Source of the DNA: Dehalobacter sp. DCM
GTDB taxonomy: Bacteria > Bacillota > Desulfitobacteriia > Desulfitobacteriales > Syntrophobotulaceae
NCBI RefSeq assembly: GCF_024972775.1
Contig: NZ_CP092282.1
Location: 3,997,525-4,061,524, forward strand
Direction: 5' to 3'
DNA length: 64,000 nucleotides
The position numbers and the translations under genes were made by a program. Below, one piece after another: positions 19,183 through 27,393 of the stretch. Each line of letters opens with the position of its first letter. Within the stretch, counting starts at the first letter, position 1. Under the pieces are notes generated by a model, which was not told where the DNA came from, did no database searches, and saw only the letters and a program-made list of their open reading frames with translations.

Positions 19183-19907
19183 CTTCTTACCCGCCCGAGG
19201 TATGCTTCCTGAAGCAAGGTATCAGAAACAGCATCTTTCGAGCTCGCAGCATGAACAATCTCGCCCCGTTCCATAACAAGCACACTGTCCGCCACCTTTA
19301 TGGCGGACTTTGTGTTTTGTTCCACCAAAACAACCGTCACGCCGGACTCTTTCAAGCGGACGAGAATACCCATGATTTCACGTACGACCAGTGGCGCAAG
19401 ACCGATGGATGGCTCGTCGAGCAAGAGGAGTGACGGTCTTGCCATTAGGGCTCTGCCTATCGCCAGCATCTGCTGAAGACCGCCGCTTAGACTTCCCGCC
19501 AGATCCTTTTCTCTGCCCTGCAATAGCGGGAATAGTTCCAGGATTTCTTGAGCATCGTGTTTGATATCTGCTTTATCCTGACGATAACGATGAAATGCCC
19601 CCAGCAACAGATTATCCTGAACACTTAAACCACTGAAAATCTCTCTCTTTTCTGGAATAAGACTGATGCCGGCCCTGACGATTTTATCAGGTGCCTGGCC
19701 GGTTATTTTTTTATTCTGAAAAATAATTTCTCCGGCTTTCGGTTTATATAACCCGGCGAGTGTCCCCAGCAGGGTGCTCTTGCCCGCACCATTCGCTCCC
19801 AGGACTGCCAATATTTCTCCTTGTTTAACATGCAAAGAAACATTTTTCAGTGCATGAACATAACCATGATAAACATCAATATGGTTCACTTTAAGCAATC
19901 TGCTCAT
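19179..19907 (-). CDS. livF: Branched-chain amino acid ABC transporter ATP-binding protein LivF
   Basis: Second ATPase of the Liv importer. Walker A GANGAGKST near residue 38, ABC signature LSGGLQQM near 138 and Walker B LLLLDEPSIGLAP near 158. The ATG at 19907 (MSRLLKVNHIDVYHG) overlaps the livG end by 17 bases, with GGGGGAGG directly before it; a TTG at 19898 is better spaced and could be the real start. Last gene of livJHMGF. Confidence 0.93.
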   Translation of the reverse strand: MSRLLKVNHIDVYHGYVHALKNVSLHVKQGEILAVLGANGAGKSTLLGTLAGLYKPKAGEIIFQNKKITGQAPDKIVRAGISLIPEKREIFSGLSVQDNLLLGAFHRYRQDKADIKHDAQEILELFPLLQGREKDLAGSLSGGLQQMLAIGRALMARPSLLLLDEPSIGLAPLVVREIMGILVRLKESGVTVVLVEQNTKSAIKVADSVLVMERGEIVHAASSKDAVSDTLLQEAYLGRVRS

Positions 19908-20658
19908 CCTCCCCCAGATAGGCTTTGATGACTTCCGGGTGAGTCTGGATCTCGACCGGACTTCCCTCGGTGATGATTTCTCCAAAATTCAAGACAACAA
20001 TTTTATCGGCTGCTTGCATGACTGTTTGCATGTCATGCTCGATCAATACCATCGTCATCCCCTGACGGCGAAGCTTTTTCAAGTAGTCTGTCAAGACCTC
20101 TGATTCGGCTGCATTAAGTCCCGCTGCCGGCTCATCGAGTAGGATAAGCTTTGGATGTGACGCCAGTGATCGGGCAATTTCCAATAGACGCTGCTGGCCA
20201 AAGGGTAGCACAGAGGCTAACATATTAGCCGATTCCGCTAATCCGACGTCCTCGAGCAGCTTCATCGCTTCTTGACGTACTCTCTTTTCTTCACGGGAGC
20301 GGTCAGGATAGGTGAAAAAGGATTGAACGAAGCCCTTTTTACCCTGCAGGTAAGCACCGGTCATCACGTTTTCCAAAACGGTCATACCAGCGAATAGCTG
20401 CAGATTCTGAAATGTTCTCGTCACCCCGGCCCGGGCGGCCAGATAAGGCTTCATCCCGGTTATCGCCTTTCCGTCGAATAGGATCTCGCCTTCATCCGGA
20501 CAATAGGTTCCGGTGATCAGATTAAACAGGGTGGTTTTGCCTGCCCCATTCGGTCCGATTAACGCAGTGATTTTCCCTGCCTCGACCCCAAAACCGACAT
20601 TTTTAACCGCCATGATGCCGCCGAAATGTTTTGTAATTGCACGTAACTCCAGGAGCAT
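19891..20658 (-). CDS. livG: Branched-chain amino acid ABC transporter ATP-binding protein LivG
   Basis: First ATPase of the Liv importer. Walker A GPNGAGKTT near residue 36, the LivG-specific TRTFQNLQLFAGMTVLENV near 85, signature region LPFGQQRLLEIAR near 150 and Walker B LILLDEPAAGLN near 170. The C-terminal VIKAYLGED is typical of LivG. The usual LSxGQ reads LPFGQ, a common LivG variant. Confidence 0.95.
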   Translation of the reverse strand: MLLELRAITKHFGGIMAVKNVGFGVEAGKITALIGPNGAGKTTLFNLITGTYCPDEGEILFDGKAITGMKPYLAARAGVTRTFQNLQLFAGMTVLENVMTGAYLQGKKGFVQSFFTYPDRSREEKRVRQEAMKLLEDVGLAESANMLASVLPFGQQRLLEIARSLASHPKLILLDEPAAGLNAAESEVLTDYLKKLRRQGMTMVLIEHDMQTVMQAADKIVVLNFGEIITEGSPVEIQTHPEVIKAYLGEDEQIA

Positions 20659-20791
20659 ATGAAATCCCTTCCTCCGTTTTTCTTGGACTGATCCTTGTTT
20701 ATAATCGTTCGTAATCGTTCTTAGACAAAATAGCTAAATGCATGGCATTATCGTGAAAAACCTCTCGTACTTTCTATAATACATATGCCGG

Positions 20792-21781
20792 TTAATGATG
20801 CTTAACGGCAGTTGCGCTTAATTTGCGCAGAATTTGACCGATGCTGCTTAATCCCTGTGGCCGGTAGATCATCAGCGTCACCAGGATGATTCCATAGATA
20901 ATAATTTGATATTCCCCTCCGGCCCCCGGGATAATCAGCGGTACCAGTTCCTTGAGAATCTCACTTAAGGCGACAACAACCGCAGCGCCAAGCAAAGGAC
21001 CCCAAAAGGTCCCGAGACCGCCGATCACCGCCATAAGCACGAATTGAACGGATGCGTGAAACGTAAATGGCGAAGGACTGATGAACGTCACATAGAAGGC
21101 ATAGAGACCGCCTGCCAGACCCGCCAGCAACGCACTGAAGATAAAGGCTTGCCATTTCAGATGAACACAGTCGATGCCGGCGTTTTCGGCCGCATACTCA
21201 CTCTCCCGGATGGCACACAACGCTCTGCCTGATCGTGACCGCACAAGATTCCGTATACCGATTAACACCAGTACCAAAATGAGCCATACCAGGATATAAA
21301 ACTCCCTGTCGCCGGATAATACAAAACGCCCGATCCCCAAATGCGGGATCCCGCTGATTCCTGAAGGGCCACCGGTGATTTCGCCGCCCTCCGTAAATAC
21401 AATGTGAATGAATATTCCGAAGCCAAGGGTAGCAAGGGCCAAATAGAGCTCACGCAGCTTCAGGGTTTGTCGGCCTATGATGGCCGCTACGATTCCGGGA
21501 AGAACGATAGCCACGATGAGTGCCGCTAGCGACGGCCAATGAAAACGGGTGGTCAGTATAGCGGCCGTGTAGGCACCCAAACCAAAAAATGCGGCATGCC
21601 CAAACGAGACCTGCCCGGCATACCCCATCAGGATTCCCAGCCCCTGGACAATAATGGTATATAAACCAATCACGATCATCGTACCAAAAATATAATTGCT
21701 GTTCAGCAGGAGCGGTATAATGAGCAATGCCAGCATCATAAAGGCTCCGCTGTATTTAAAGTTTAACTTACCTATTTTCAA
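20792..21781 (-). CDS. livM: Branched-chain amino acid ABC transporter permease LivM
   Basis: Inner-membrane permease with about 9-10 hydrophobic segments. The family blocks GQVSFGHAAFFGLGAYTAA near 56 and GGLGTFWGPLLGAAVVV near 255 are present. It follows livH after a 240-base gap that holds a palindromic element, an unusually long spacer for this operon. Confidence 0.94.
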   Translation of the reverse strand: MKIGKLNFKYSGAFMMLALLIIPLLLNSNYIFGTMIVIGLYTIIVQGLGILMGYAGQVSFGHAAFFGLGAYTAAILTTRFHWPSLAALIVAIVLPGIVAAIIGRQTLKLRELYLALATLGFGIFIHIVFTEGGEITGGPSGISGIPHLGIGRFVLSGDREFYILVWLILVLVLIGIRNLVRSRSGRALCAIRESEYAAENAGIDCVHLKWQAFIFSALLAGLAGGLYAFYVTFISPSPFTFHASVQFVLMAVIGGLGTFWGPLLGAAVVVALSEILKELVPLIIPGAGGEYQIIIYGIILVTLMIYRPQGLSSIGQILRKLSATAVKHH

Positions 21782-21826
21782 AGCAAATCCGCTCCTTACG
21801 AAATGACGTATCCAGATTACAGGGCC

Positions 21827-21989
21827 TAGTGTACTGTCTCGTTGATATTTGGAATTACTGCGCCGAATAAATTTTCAGCCTGCTAGGCGAAGGATGGAGG
21901 CATAGCCGTAGCTACGGCGACTGACGACAACGACGCAGATGGAAATTTAGGCAAGCAGTAAACCGAATTGTCAGCGAGACAGTACACTA
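21827..21989. mobile_element. MITE-like palindromic element inside the liv operon
   Basis: About 163 bases bounded by a 15-base perfect inverted repeat (TAGTGTACTGTCTCG at 21827-21841, CGAGACAGTACACTA at 21975-21989). The repeat continues imperfectly for some 20 more bases, including TTACTGC/GCAGTAA. The centre holds the perfect palindrome GCCGTAGCTACGGC (21905-21918). Both outer ends are TA, compatible with a TA target duplication as in IS630/mariner-derived MITEs. It encodes no protein. Confidence 0.65.
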
Positions 21990-22021
21990 ATTGTTATTGG
22001 ATCAATAGTTTGCTTATCGGG

Positions 22022-22897
22022 TTATACCCTGCGTGTACGAATAGCACCGAGAATCCCCTCAGGGCGGATCATAAGGACTGCCAGTAGGATGATAATAGAT
22101 ATGGCATCATTTAAACCTGAAGAAATCAATCCGGAGCTATACGCTTCCAGCAGTCCCAAAATTAATCCGCCTATGACTGCACCGGATACGCTCCCTAACC
22201 CCCCAATCGTCGCTGCGATAAATCCCTTAACTCCCAGCATAAAACCCATGTCATACGTGATCATGGTCACCGGCCCGATACAAATGCCTGCGGCCGTGGC
22301 CAGTGCGCCGGAAAAGATAAACGCCGCCAGTGAGATCGTGCTGAGATTGATTCCCTGAAGCCGCGCTCCGGTTGGGCTAAGGACTGACGCGGTAACCGCT
22401 TTTCCCCAGTAAGTTCGCCCAAAGAAGAGATTGACGCCGATCAGAGTAATCCCAGCCAGCAATAAGACCCAAATGCTTTGCGGGTTTAAGGCAGCTCCAC
22501 CGGCAATAATCGACTTGCTCGAAGTAAAGGCGGGCAGGGAATAGGTGTCTGTGCCCCAAATGAGTAATGCCAGCCCTCGAAGCGCTATGGCAATACCGAT
22601 GGTTATAATCAGCATCGTTAACCCGCTGGCTCCACGCACTTTATTCACCGTCAGCCGTTCGAGAGCACCGGCGATCAGGGCGACTGCAAGCATAGCGAGA
22701 AGGGAAGCCGCAATCAGCGGCATCCCCATTGTTTTAAAGGTTACAGTTAGCAGTGCGCCAAGAACAAGAAATTCTCCAAGCGCCAGATTCAGTATGCCGG
22801 TGATTTTATAAGTGATCACCAAGACAAGGGCAATAACGGAATATATGCCTCCCAGTGTCAGCCCGCTGAATAACAGCTGCAGTAATTGTTCTCCCAT
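22022..22897 (-). CDS. livH: Branched-chain amino acid ABC transporter permease LivH
   Basis: 291-residue inner-membrane permease with about 8 hydrophobic segments. Typical LivH features are the N-terminus LFSGLTLGGIYSVIALVLV, LALGEFLVLGA near 37 and GGLGSVSGAVIGGLILGLLE near 225. It lies 34 bases after livJ and partners LivM. Confidence 0.94.
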   Translation of the reverse strand: MGEQLLQLLFSGLTLGGIYSVIALVLVITYKITGILNLALGEFLVLGALLTVTFKTMGMPLIAASLLAMLAVALIAGALERLTVNKVRGASGLTMLIITIGIAIALRGLALLIWGTDTYSLPAFTSSKSIIAGGAALNPQSIWVLLLAGITLIGVNLFFGRTYWGKAVTASVLSPTGARLQGINLSTISLAAFIFSGALATAAGICIGPVTMITYDMGFMLGVKGFIAATIGGLGSVSGAVIGGLILGLLEAYSSGLISSGLNDAISIIILLAVLMIRPEGILGAIRTRRV

Positions 22898-22931
22898 ACG
22901 ATCACTCCGTTGTCAATAAAATAGTGCCCCG

Positions 22932-24125
22932 TTACTGAAGGAGTTTCCACTTGTCGTTTTCGATCTGCACCATGACAGTCGAGTCTTCGCTTAACCCATT
23001 GTGATCCTGTTCCGTCATCGTGAATATACCGGATACACCGACTAAGCCCTGGGTTTTTTCCAATTGATCCCGTAACGCCGCAGGATCAGTACCTGCCTTT
23101 TCGATGGCTGCGACTAATATGCTTAACGCGTCTGCTGCATAGCCGCCGAAGGAATTCGGCATACTCTGATATTTATTTTGATAATCGGTGATATATTGGG
23201 TGAGCACTGCTTTTTGCGGATCTGAATCGGCGATCTGGTCAGCAACAATCATTTTACCAATTGGCAGGATTACACCGTCTGCAGCACCTTGGGCCAGCTC
23301 TATGAATTTTTGATTACCTACGCCGTGACTGTGAATCAGGGGGATCGTCAATCCAAGTTCCTTGAAGTTTTTGGTCAGGATAGATGCTGACGGGGGAATC
23401 GCCCATACAACCACAGCCTGAGCGCCGCTGCTTTTTACTTTGGTCAGCTGCGGGGTCATATCATTATCGGTTGCGTCAAATTTTTCTTCCACCACAATGG
23501 AAACCCCAGATTGTGTTGCGGCCGCTTCGATCGCTTTTTTCCCGTTATCGCCATAAGCGTTATTCATATACATGAACGCGATCTTCGTCATACTATTTTT
23601 CTGCAGATACTCCATGATCTTCTTGATCATAATGATATCGCTTTGTGCCGTTTTAAATACCCACTGCCTTTCGGCAACCGGCTCAACAATACTACTGGCG
23701 GCTGCCATGGATATCAACGGGATTTTAGCATTTTGCACAGGCTTAACAATGGCCATCGTCGTACCGCTGGCACTGCAGCCTAAAATAGCCACAACGTCTT
23801 TTTCAATCAGCTTATTTGCGGCAAGAACCGCTTCAGTCTCATCACTCTTATTGTCTTCGATGAGCAACTCGATCGGGTGCCCTTGAATGCCCCCTTGGGC
23901 ATTGATCTTATCGACCATCATCAGCAGCGTATCCCGTTCGGGAACGCCCAATGACGACGATGTTCCGCTGATATCAAGAATCGCTCCAATTTTGTACGAT
24001 TCCGCTTGACCGCCGGTGCCGTTGCTCGGTTTATCACTGGAACTGCATCCACCCAATACCAAACTGACTACTAATAAGAGGATAACAGCCATCCCGGTGA
24101 GACCTTTGATTTTTCTTTTCATCAT
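22932..24125 (-). CDS. livJ: Branched-chain amino acid ABC transporter substrate-binding lipoprotein LivJ
   Basis: Periplasmic-binding-protein-like receptor anchored as a lipoprotein: Lys/Arg-rich start, hydrophobic core and lipobox LGGC near residue 27, then the Leu/Ile/Val-binding fold (about 43-395, with KIGAILDISGTSSSLG and GGYAADALSILVAAIEKAG). I start at the ATG at 24125, five bases after AGGAG; a GTG six bases upstream is possible. First gene of the liv operon, behind the tandem T-box leader. Confidence 0.93.
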   Translation of the reverse strand: MMKRKIKGLTGMAVILLLVVSLVLGGCSSSDKPSNGTGGQAESYKIGAILDISGTSSSLGVPERDTLLMMVDKINAQGGIQGHPIELLIEDNKSDETEAVLAANKLIEKDVVAILGCSASGTTMAIVKPVQNAKIPLISMAAASSIVEPVAERQWVFKTAQSDIIMIKKIMEYLQKNSMTKIAFMYMNNAYGDNGKKAIEAAATQSGVSIVVEEKFDATDNDMTPQLTKVKSSGAQAVVVWAIPPSASILTKNFKELGLTIPLIHSHGVGNQKFIELAQGAADGVILPIGKMIVADQIADSDPQKAVLTQYITDYQNKYQSMPNSFGGYAADALSILVAAIEKAGTDPAALRDQLEKTQGLVGVSGIFTMTEQDHNGLSEDSTVMVQIENDKWKLLQ

Positions 24126-24144
24126 CTTCACTCCTGTAATTAAA

Positions 24145-24230
24145 ATTTAAAAATAAACAAGCCACAGCCTTCGCCGGGACGAAAGCTGTGGCCTTCCGCG
24201 GTACCACCCCAGTTGGTTAGATAACCCTAA
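24145..24230 (-). ncRNA. Second, truncated T-box module (antiterminator and terminator only)
   Basis: Minus strand: hairpin GGTTAG/CTAACC, T-box TGGGGTGGTACCGCG (24210-24197 region), then terminator GCCACAG/CTGTGGC (24192-24186 with 24167-24161) and a T-rich tail. There is no room for, and no trace of, a stem I with specifier loop. The module therefore looks incomplete and may terminate regardless of tRNA. Confidence 0.8.
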
Positions 24231-24238
24231 CCCTCTCT

Positions 24239-24349
24239 TTAAGAGTACGAGAAGATATGTCCAACAAGTACATTACTGAAAAATGCGGCGGCAGCAGCTT
24301 CTACGCCTTCCATGGCATCCGCGCCATTCGGCCATCCCAGGCCGGCAAT
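24239..24349 (-). other. GC-rich, codon-like segment between the two T-boxes, possible gene remnant
   Basis: Between the terminator of the first T-box and the second module lies about 110 bases, clearly richer in GC than its surroundings. One minus-strand frame is open without a start and reads GLGWPNGADAMEGVEAAAA followed by FFSNVLVGHIFSYS and a TAA at 24241. Composition and residue pattern look like the C-terminal end of a real protein, but I do not recognise the family. It may be the tail of a deleted gene once driven by the first T-box. Confidence 0.4.
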
Positions 24350-24640
24350 AAAAAAACACCCTTAATCCCGTGTAAGGGACGAAAAGTGTTCGCGGTACCA
24401 CCCTAATTGGATCTTTAAAGATCCCTCTTTTTCAGCAGGTACGGGAAATGTCTTCCTTATACCCCCTTCCTTTTAACGGTAGAAGTCTCCGTCCCGACCT
24501 ACTTTCCTCTAGGGTTCAGCCAGGAAGTTCAGAGGCGAACCTTCAACAACCGATACTTTAGAAACGCTTTCAGTCCAAGACGTTTCCTCCCTGAAAAGAT
24601 CCCATTTGTTTACTTTGCCTCGTCATCACTTTTAATAAGC
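24350..24640 (-). ncRNA. T-box leader of the liv operon, probable valine specifier
   Basis: Complete T-box: AGGGTGGTACCGCG at 24404-24391, terminator AACACTT...AGGGTGTT followed by seven T (24390-24350). Stem I has its base formed by GAGGC/GCCTC. The specifier loop GAAG-GTT-C is in the same register as the Ile codon of the ileS T-box, giving GTT (Val) at 24540-24538; GGT (Gly) one base earlier is less likely. A Val sensor fits a branched-chain amino acid importer. Confidence 0.88.
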
Positions 24641-24658
24641 ACTATATGATTGTTTTTT

Positions 24659-24687
24659 ATATTATCAATTTTCCCCTGAGAGGTCAA
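24659..24687 (-). promoter_or_regulatory. Promoter of the liv T-box transcript
   Basis: Minus strand TTGACC (24687-24682), 17-base spacer, TAATAT (24664-24659), directly upstream of the T-box leader. Confidence 0.75.
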
Positions 24688-24812
24688 TAGTTTTTTTAAG
24701 AATTAATCATTTTTAAGATGTGATTTTTAAAATGTGTTGCATTTAATATTGTAATTCAAGTTTTTAAAATGATGTTTTAATCATGTTTTTCCCATTCTAT
24801 CGTAAATTTAAG

Positions 24813-24842
24813 TTGCATAGTCTTGATGATATATGGTAAAAT
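24813..24842 (+). promoter_or_regulatory. Probable rpsT promoter
   Basis: TTGCAT (24813-24818), 18-base spacer, TAAAAT (24837-24842), about 55 bases before the rpsT start. Confidence 0.55.
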
Positions 24843-24896
24843 AACATTTGTCTAAAAAACGTGCGGTAGTTCTATGTTTCGAAGGGGGTGACTGTA

Positions 24897-25163
24897 ATGC
24901 CAAATATTAAATCGCAGATCAAAAGAGTACAACTAAGCAAGTTACAGAATGCTAAGAATGCTGCTGCCAGATCTTCCTTACGAACCGCTATTCGTCGTTT
25001 TGAAGAAGCTGTAAACAATAACGCTGAAAACGCTGCCGAGGTGATGCAAAAAGCATCCCGCGCGCTTGATAAAGCGGCTGCCAAGGGTTTGATCCATCAA
25101 AACAAAGCTGCCCGCAAAAAATCCAGAATGGCTAAAAAATTTCAGGCAAATAAAGCCAGCTAA
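24897..25163 (+). CDS. rpsT: 30S ribosomal protein S20
   Basis: Small basic helical protein of the 30S body. Start chosen at MPNIKSQIKRV (24897), seven bases after a GGGGGTG site; the family pattern NxAxRSSLRTAIRRFEEA and the closing HxNKAARKKSRMAKK block are present. 88 residues is normal. It stands alone, divergent from liv and convergent with holA, as in many Firmicutes. Confidence 0.97.
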   Translation: MPNIKSQIKRVQLSKLQNAKNAAARSSLRTAIRRFEEAVNNNAENAAEVMQKASRALDKAAAKGLIHQNKAARKKSRMAKKFQANKAS

Positions 25164-25189
25164 GATTACTGAATAACATCATATACTAG

Positions 25190-25237
25190 AAAACTTGGCT
25201 TTCCCCATGCCTTATGGCGCGGGCGAAAGCCTTAGTT
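25190..25237 (-). terminator. Possible terminator after holA
   Basis: Minus strand AACT..GGCTTTC, a 21-base loop, GAAAGCC.AGTTTTC. The stem is good but the T run is short; it lies about 100 bases beyond the holA stop. Confidence 0.35.
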
Positions 25238-25283
25238 ATACTTAGAAATATGTTTTTCATTTTGCTTCCTGGAAAGATACAGT

Positions 25284-25324
25284 ATCCTAAATTCGCCATC
25301 GATGGCGAATTTGGGATGTTTTTT
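25284..25324 (+). terminator. Intrinsic terminator after rpsT
   Basis: A near-perfect palindrome with core AAATTCGCCATCGATGGCGA followed by ATTTGGGATG and six T. It lies between the convergent rpsT and holA genes. Confidence 0.85.
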
Positions 25325-25339
25325 AATTCGGATATGCGT

Positions 25340-26404
25340 CTATTTACTGCATAACCGAATGACCATCATCTCCAACAGAAGCTGGGGGTCGCCCCCGCTG
25401 CTTTTTAAGGCAAGTTCTGTTTGCAGGCAGTTCTCCATGGCCTTAGCCAGAATTGACGGGGAAAAAGAAGCCGCTTGCTGAAAGATCTTATTGCCCTCAA
25501 AGGGTGTCCTTATTCCGGCGGTCTCCATGAAGTCATTGACCGTTCCACGCCGGGACCGCCAGATGCTTGCCGCAAGGAGCAAGCGAATTTGCCTGACGAT
25601 CATCGTATGCACTTTGAGGTAATGTTCCTGACCAAGTACCTCCTGCATTTTCCGTAATGCCTCTTTTTTATTGCCCGACGCAATCGCATCCAGCATAGCA
25701 AACACGGTGGTTTCAATCATCGGCAAACAGATCTTTTGAATATCGTCGACCCCGATCGTTTGTTTTTCCCCTGTGTATAACGCCAGCTTGGCTATTTCCT
25801 GACTGAGAATGCCGGTCTGATGCCCTGCCCAATCCAGGAGAAAAGAAGCTGTCGTTGTATTTAAACTCTTTCCGTTTTGACGAGCTTCCTTTTGCACCCA
25901 GGCAATCCATTCAGTCTGACCTTTAGGAAATGGGAATTCAATGATTTTCCCGCACTTGTTGATTTCCTTATACAATTTCCTGCCTTTGTTAACTTTTTCT
26001 GTAATCACGATGAGACACGAGGATGGATTCGGATTCTGGCAGTACGCGAGCAGCGCCTCAGAATCGCTGCCCTTATCTGACCCAGCCGACTCCAACTCCT
26101 CGTTTTCACTATCCGTGTCAATATTACCTTTGCTTCTACCGGAGTTAAAGTACTGAAAATCGTCGACAATGATTAGCTTCCCGGAAAAAAAGGCAGTCGT
26201 ATTTGCGACCTGAACAATATCTTCCTGAGAGTGTTCTTTTCCGTTCAGGATCTCAATATTGCTTCCTGAAGGGTCCTCCTGCAAATAATGCCTTTTTATC
26301 GTTGTAACCGCTTCCATAAGGGAATAGCGATCTTCACCATACCACAGATAGATCATGGGAATTTTGTTATTTGCAATATCGATTTTAACTGCATCCAATG
26401 TCAT
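25340..26404 (-). CDS. holA: DNA polymerase III subunit delta (HolA)
   Basis: Clamp-loader wrench subunit that opens the beta clamp. The 354-residue product has the HolA N-terminal region (YLWYGEDRYSLMEAV near 20), an AAA+-like core and the helical collar domain at the end. An acidic, low-complexity insert (about 90-115, DTDSENEELESAGSDKGSD) interrupts the core, which is unusual but does not break motifs. Start at the ATG at 26404 after GGGGAG. Confidence 0.9.
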   Translation of the reverse strand: MTLDAVKIDIANNKIPMIYLWYGEDRYSLMEAVTTIKRHYLQEDPSGSNIEILNGKEHSQEDIVQVANTTAFFSGKLIIVDDFQYFNSGRSKGNIDTDSENEELESAGSDKGSDSEALLAYCQNPNPSSCLIVITEKVNKGRKLYKEINKCGKIIEFPFPKGQTEWIAWVQKEARQNGKSLNTTTASFLLDWAGHQTGILSQEIAKLALYTGEKQTIGVDDIQKICLPMIETTVFAMLDAIASGNKKEALRKMQEVLGQEHYLKVHTMIVRQIRLLLAASIWRSRRGTVNDFMETAGIRTPFEGNKIFQQAASFSPSILAKAMENCLQTELALKSSGGDPQLLLEMMVIRLCSK

Positions 26405-26519
26405 CTTTCTCCCCATCCAATCAACAGCGCCCGGTAATTTTTCAACTCGCGATCACATTTGATATTTCTTTTTTTTCTACATCGTAATAAATATAGCGCA
26501 TAAAAATAGCCATTTCAAT

Positions 26520-26548
26520 AAAAAAAGTCCCCCTCACTGATGAAGGGG
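26520..26548 (-). terminator. Possible terminator downstream of the cyclophilin gene
   Basis: Minus strand CCCCTTC, six-base loop, GAGGGGG, then seven T. It lies about 200 bases beyond the cyclophilin stop. The remainder of this 340-base gap (26405-26748) is AT-rich and holds only the doubtful small frame at 26572. Confidence 0.55.
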
Positions 26549-26571
26549 AAAGAAAGAGGAGGAGAAAAGAG

Positions 26572-26682
26572 ATGTTCATTTGGTATTATTTCCATGCACT
26601 TCCTCTTTTTATTCATTTTTTTATATTTTTTATCTTTTTATTTTTAAGGACCCTAAAATTATTCGCAGTGTTATCGCAGTGA
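26572..26682 (+). CDS. Doubtful 36-residue hydrophobic peptide
   Basis: ATG at 26572 is preceded by AGGAGGAG at workable spacing. The peptide (MFIWYYFHALPLFIHFFIFF then a basic-hydrophobic tail) is a single Phe-rich membrane helix, like type I toxins or other small membrane peptides. The region is a long T-rich tract, so a run of Phe codons could arise by chance. No promoter is evident. Confidence 0.22.
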   Translation: MFIWYYFHALPLFIHFFIFFIFLFLRTLKLFAVLSQ

Positions 26683-26748
26683 TATTCAGCTGTATACGCA
26701 TGCTATTACAGCCGTTAATGCCATGGGATAATGATATTAACGGAATCC

Positions 26749-27267
26749 TTATAGGGTTTCAGGTTCCGCGTAATCAACGCCTTTGGTATCCACTGTTATA
26801 CTTTTAATAACTTGCGGCTCATTGGGCCGATCCTGGAAATTTCTATTGACGGACACAATTTTATCCACATTCTCCATGCCTTCAAACACCTTACCAAACG
26901 ATGCATACTGACCATCGAGATGCGGTGCGTCATCAACCATGATAAAGAATTGTGAACCGGCAGAGTTCGGCATTCTGGAACGCGCCATGGAAAGTACGCC
27001 CCGAGAATGTTCCAGGTCATTCTTAAATCCGTTTTCGGAGAACTCCCCTTTGATACTGTACCCCGGATTACCCGTTCCTGTACCCTGTGGACATCCGCCT
27101 TGGATCATAAAGCCCGGAATGACTCTATGGAAAATCAGACCGTTATAGTAGCCTTTTTGGATCAGCGAAATAAAATTATTGACTGTGTTCGGGGCGATTT
27201 CCGGATAGAGTTCTGCTTTGATTATGTCGCCATTTTCCATTTCGATGGTAATAATAGGTTTCTCCAT
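26749..27267 (-). CDS. Peptidyl-prolyl cis-trans isomerase, cyclophilin type
   Basis: Single-domain cytoplasmic cyclophilin (172 residues, no signal peptide) that catalyses proline isomerisation. The active-site blocks are present: FHRVIPGFMIQGG near 47 (catalytic Arg), SMARSRMPNSAGSQFFI near 93 and APHLDGQYASFGKV near 114. The conserved Trp of the cyclosporin site is replaced by His in this last block, as in several bacterial forms. Confidence 0.93.
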   Translation of the reverse strand: MEKPIITIEMENGDIIKAELYPEIAPNTVNNFISLIQKGYYNGLIFHRVIPGFMIQGGCPQGTGTGNPGYSIKGEFSENGFKNDLEHSRGVLSMARSRMPNSAGSQFFIMVDDAPHLDGQYASFGKVFEGMENVDKIVSVNRNFQDRPNEPQVIKSITVDTKGVDYAEPETL

Positions 27268-27393
27268 TAGTCAATGCTCCTTTGTTTATTCTTTGTGCTT
27301 GTGTTTTTTCTTGTTTGTTAACTAGTCAATGTTTATGTTCAGATGTTGATTATAACATAAATATACTAAAATTAAAAATTCGGGATGGCTCCA

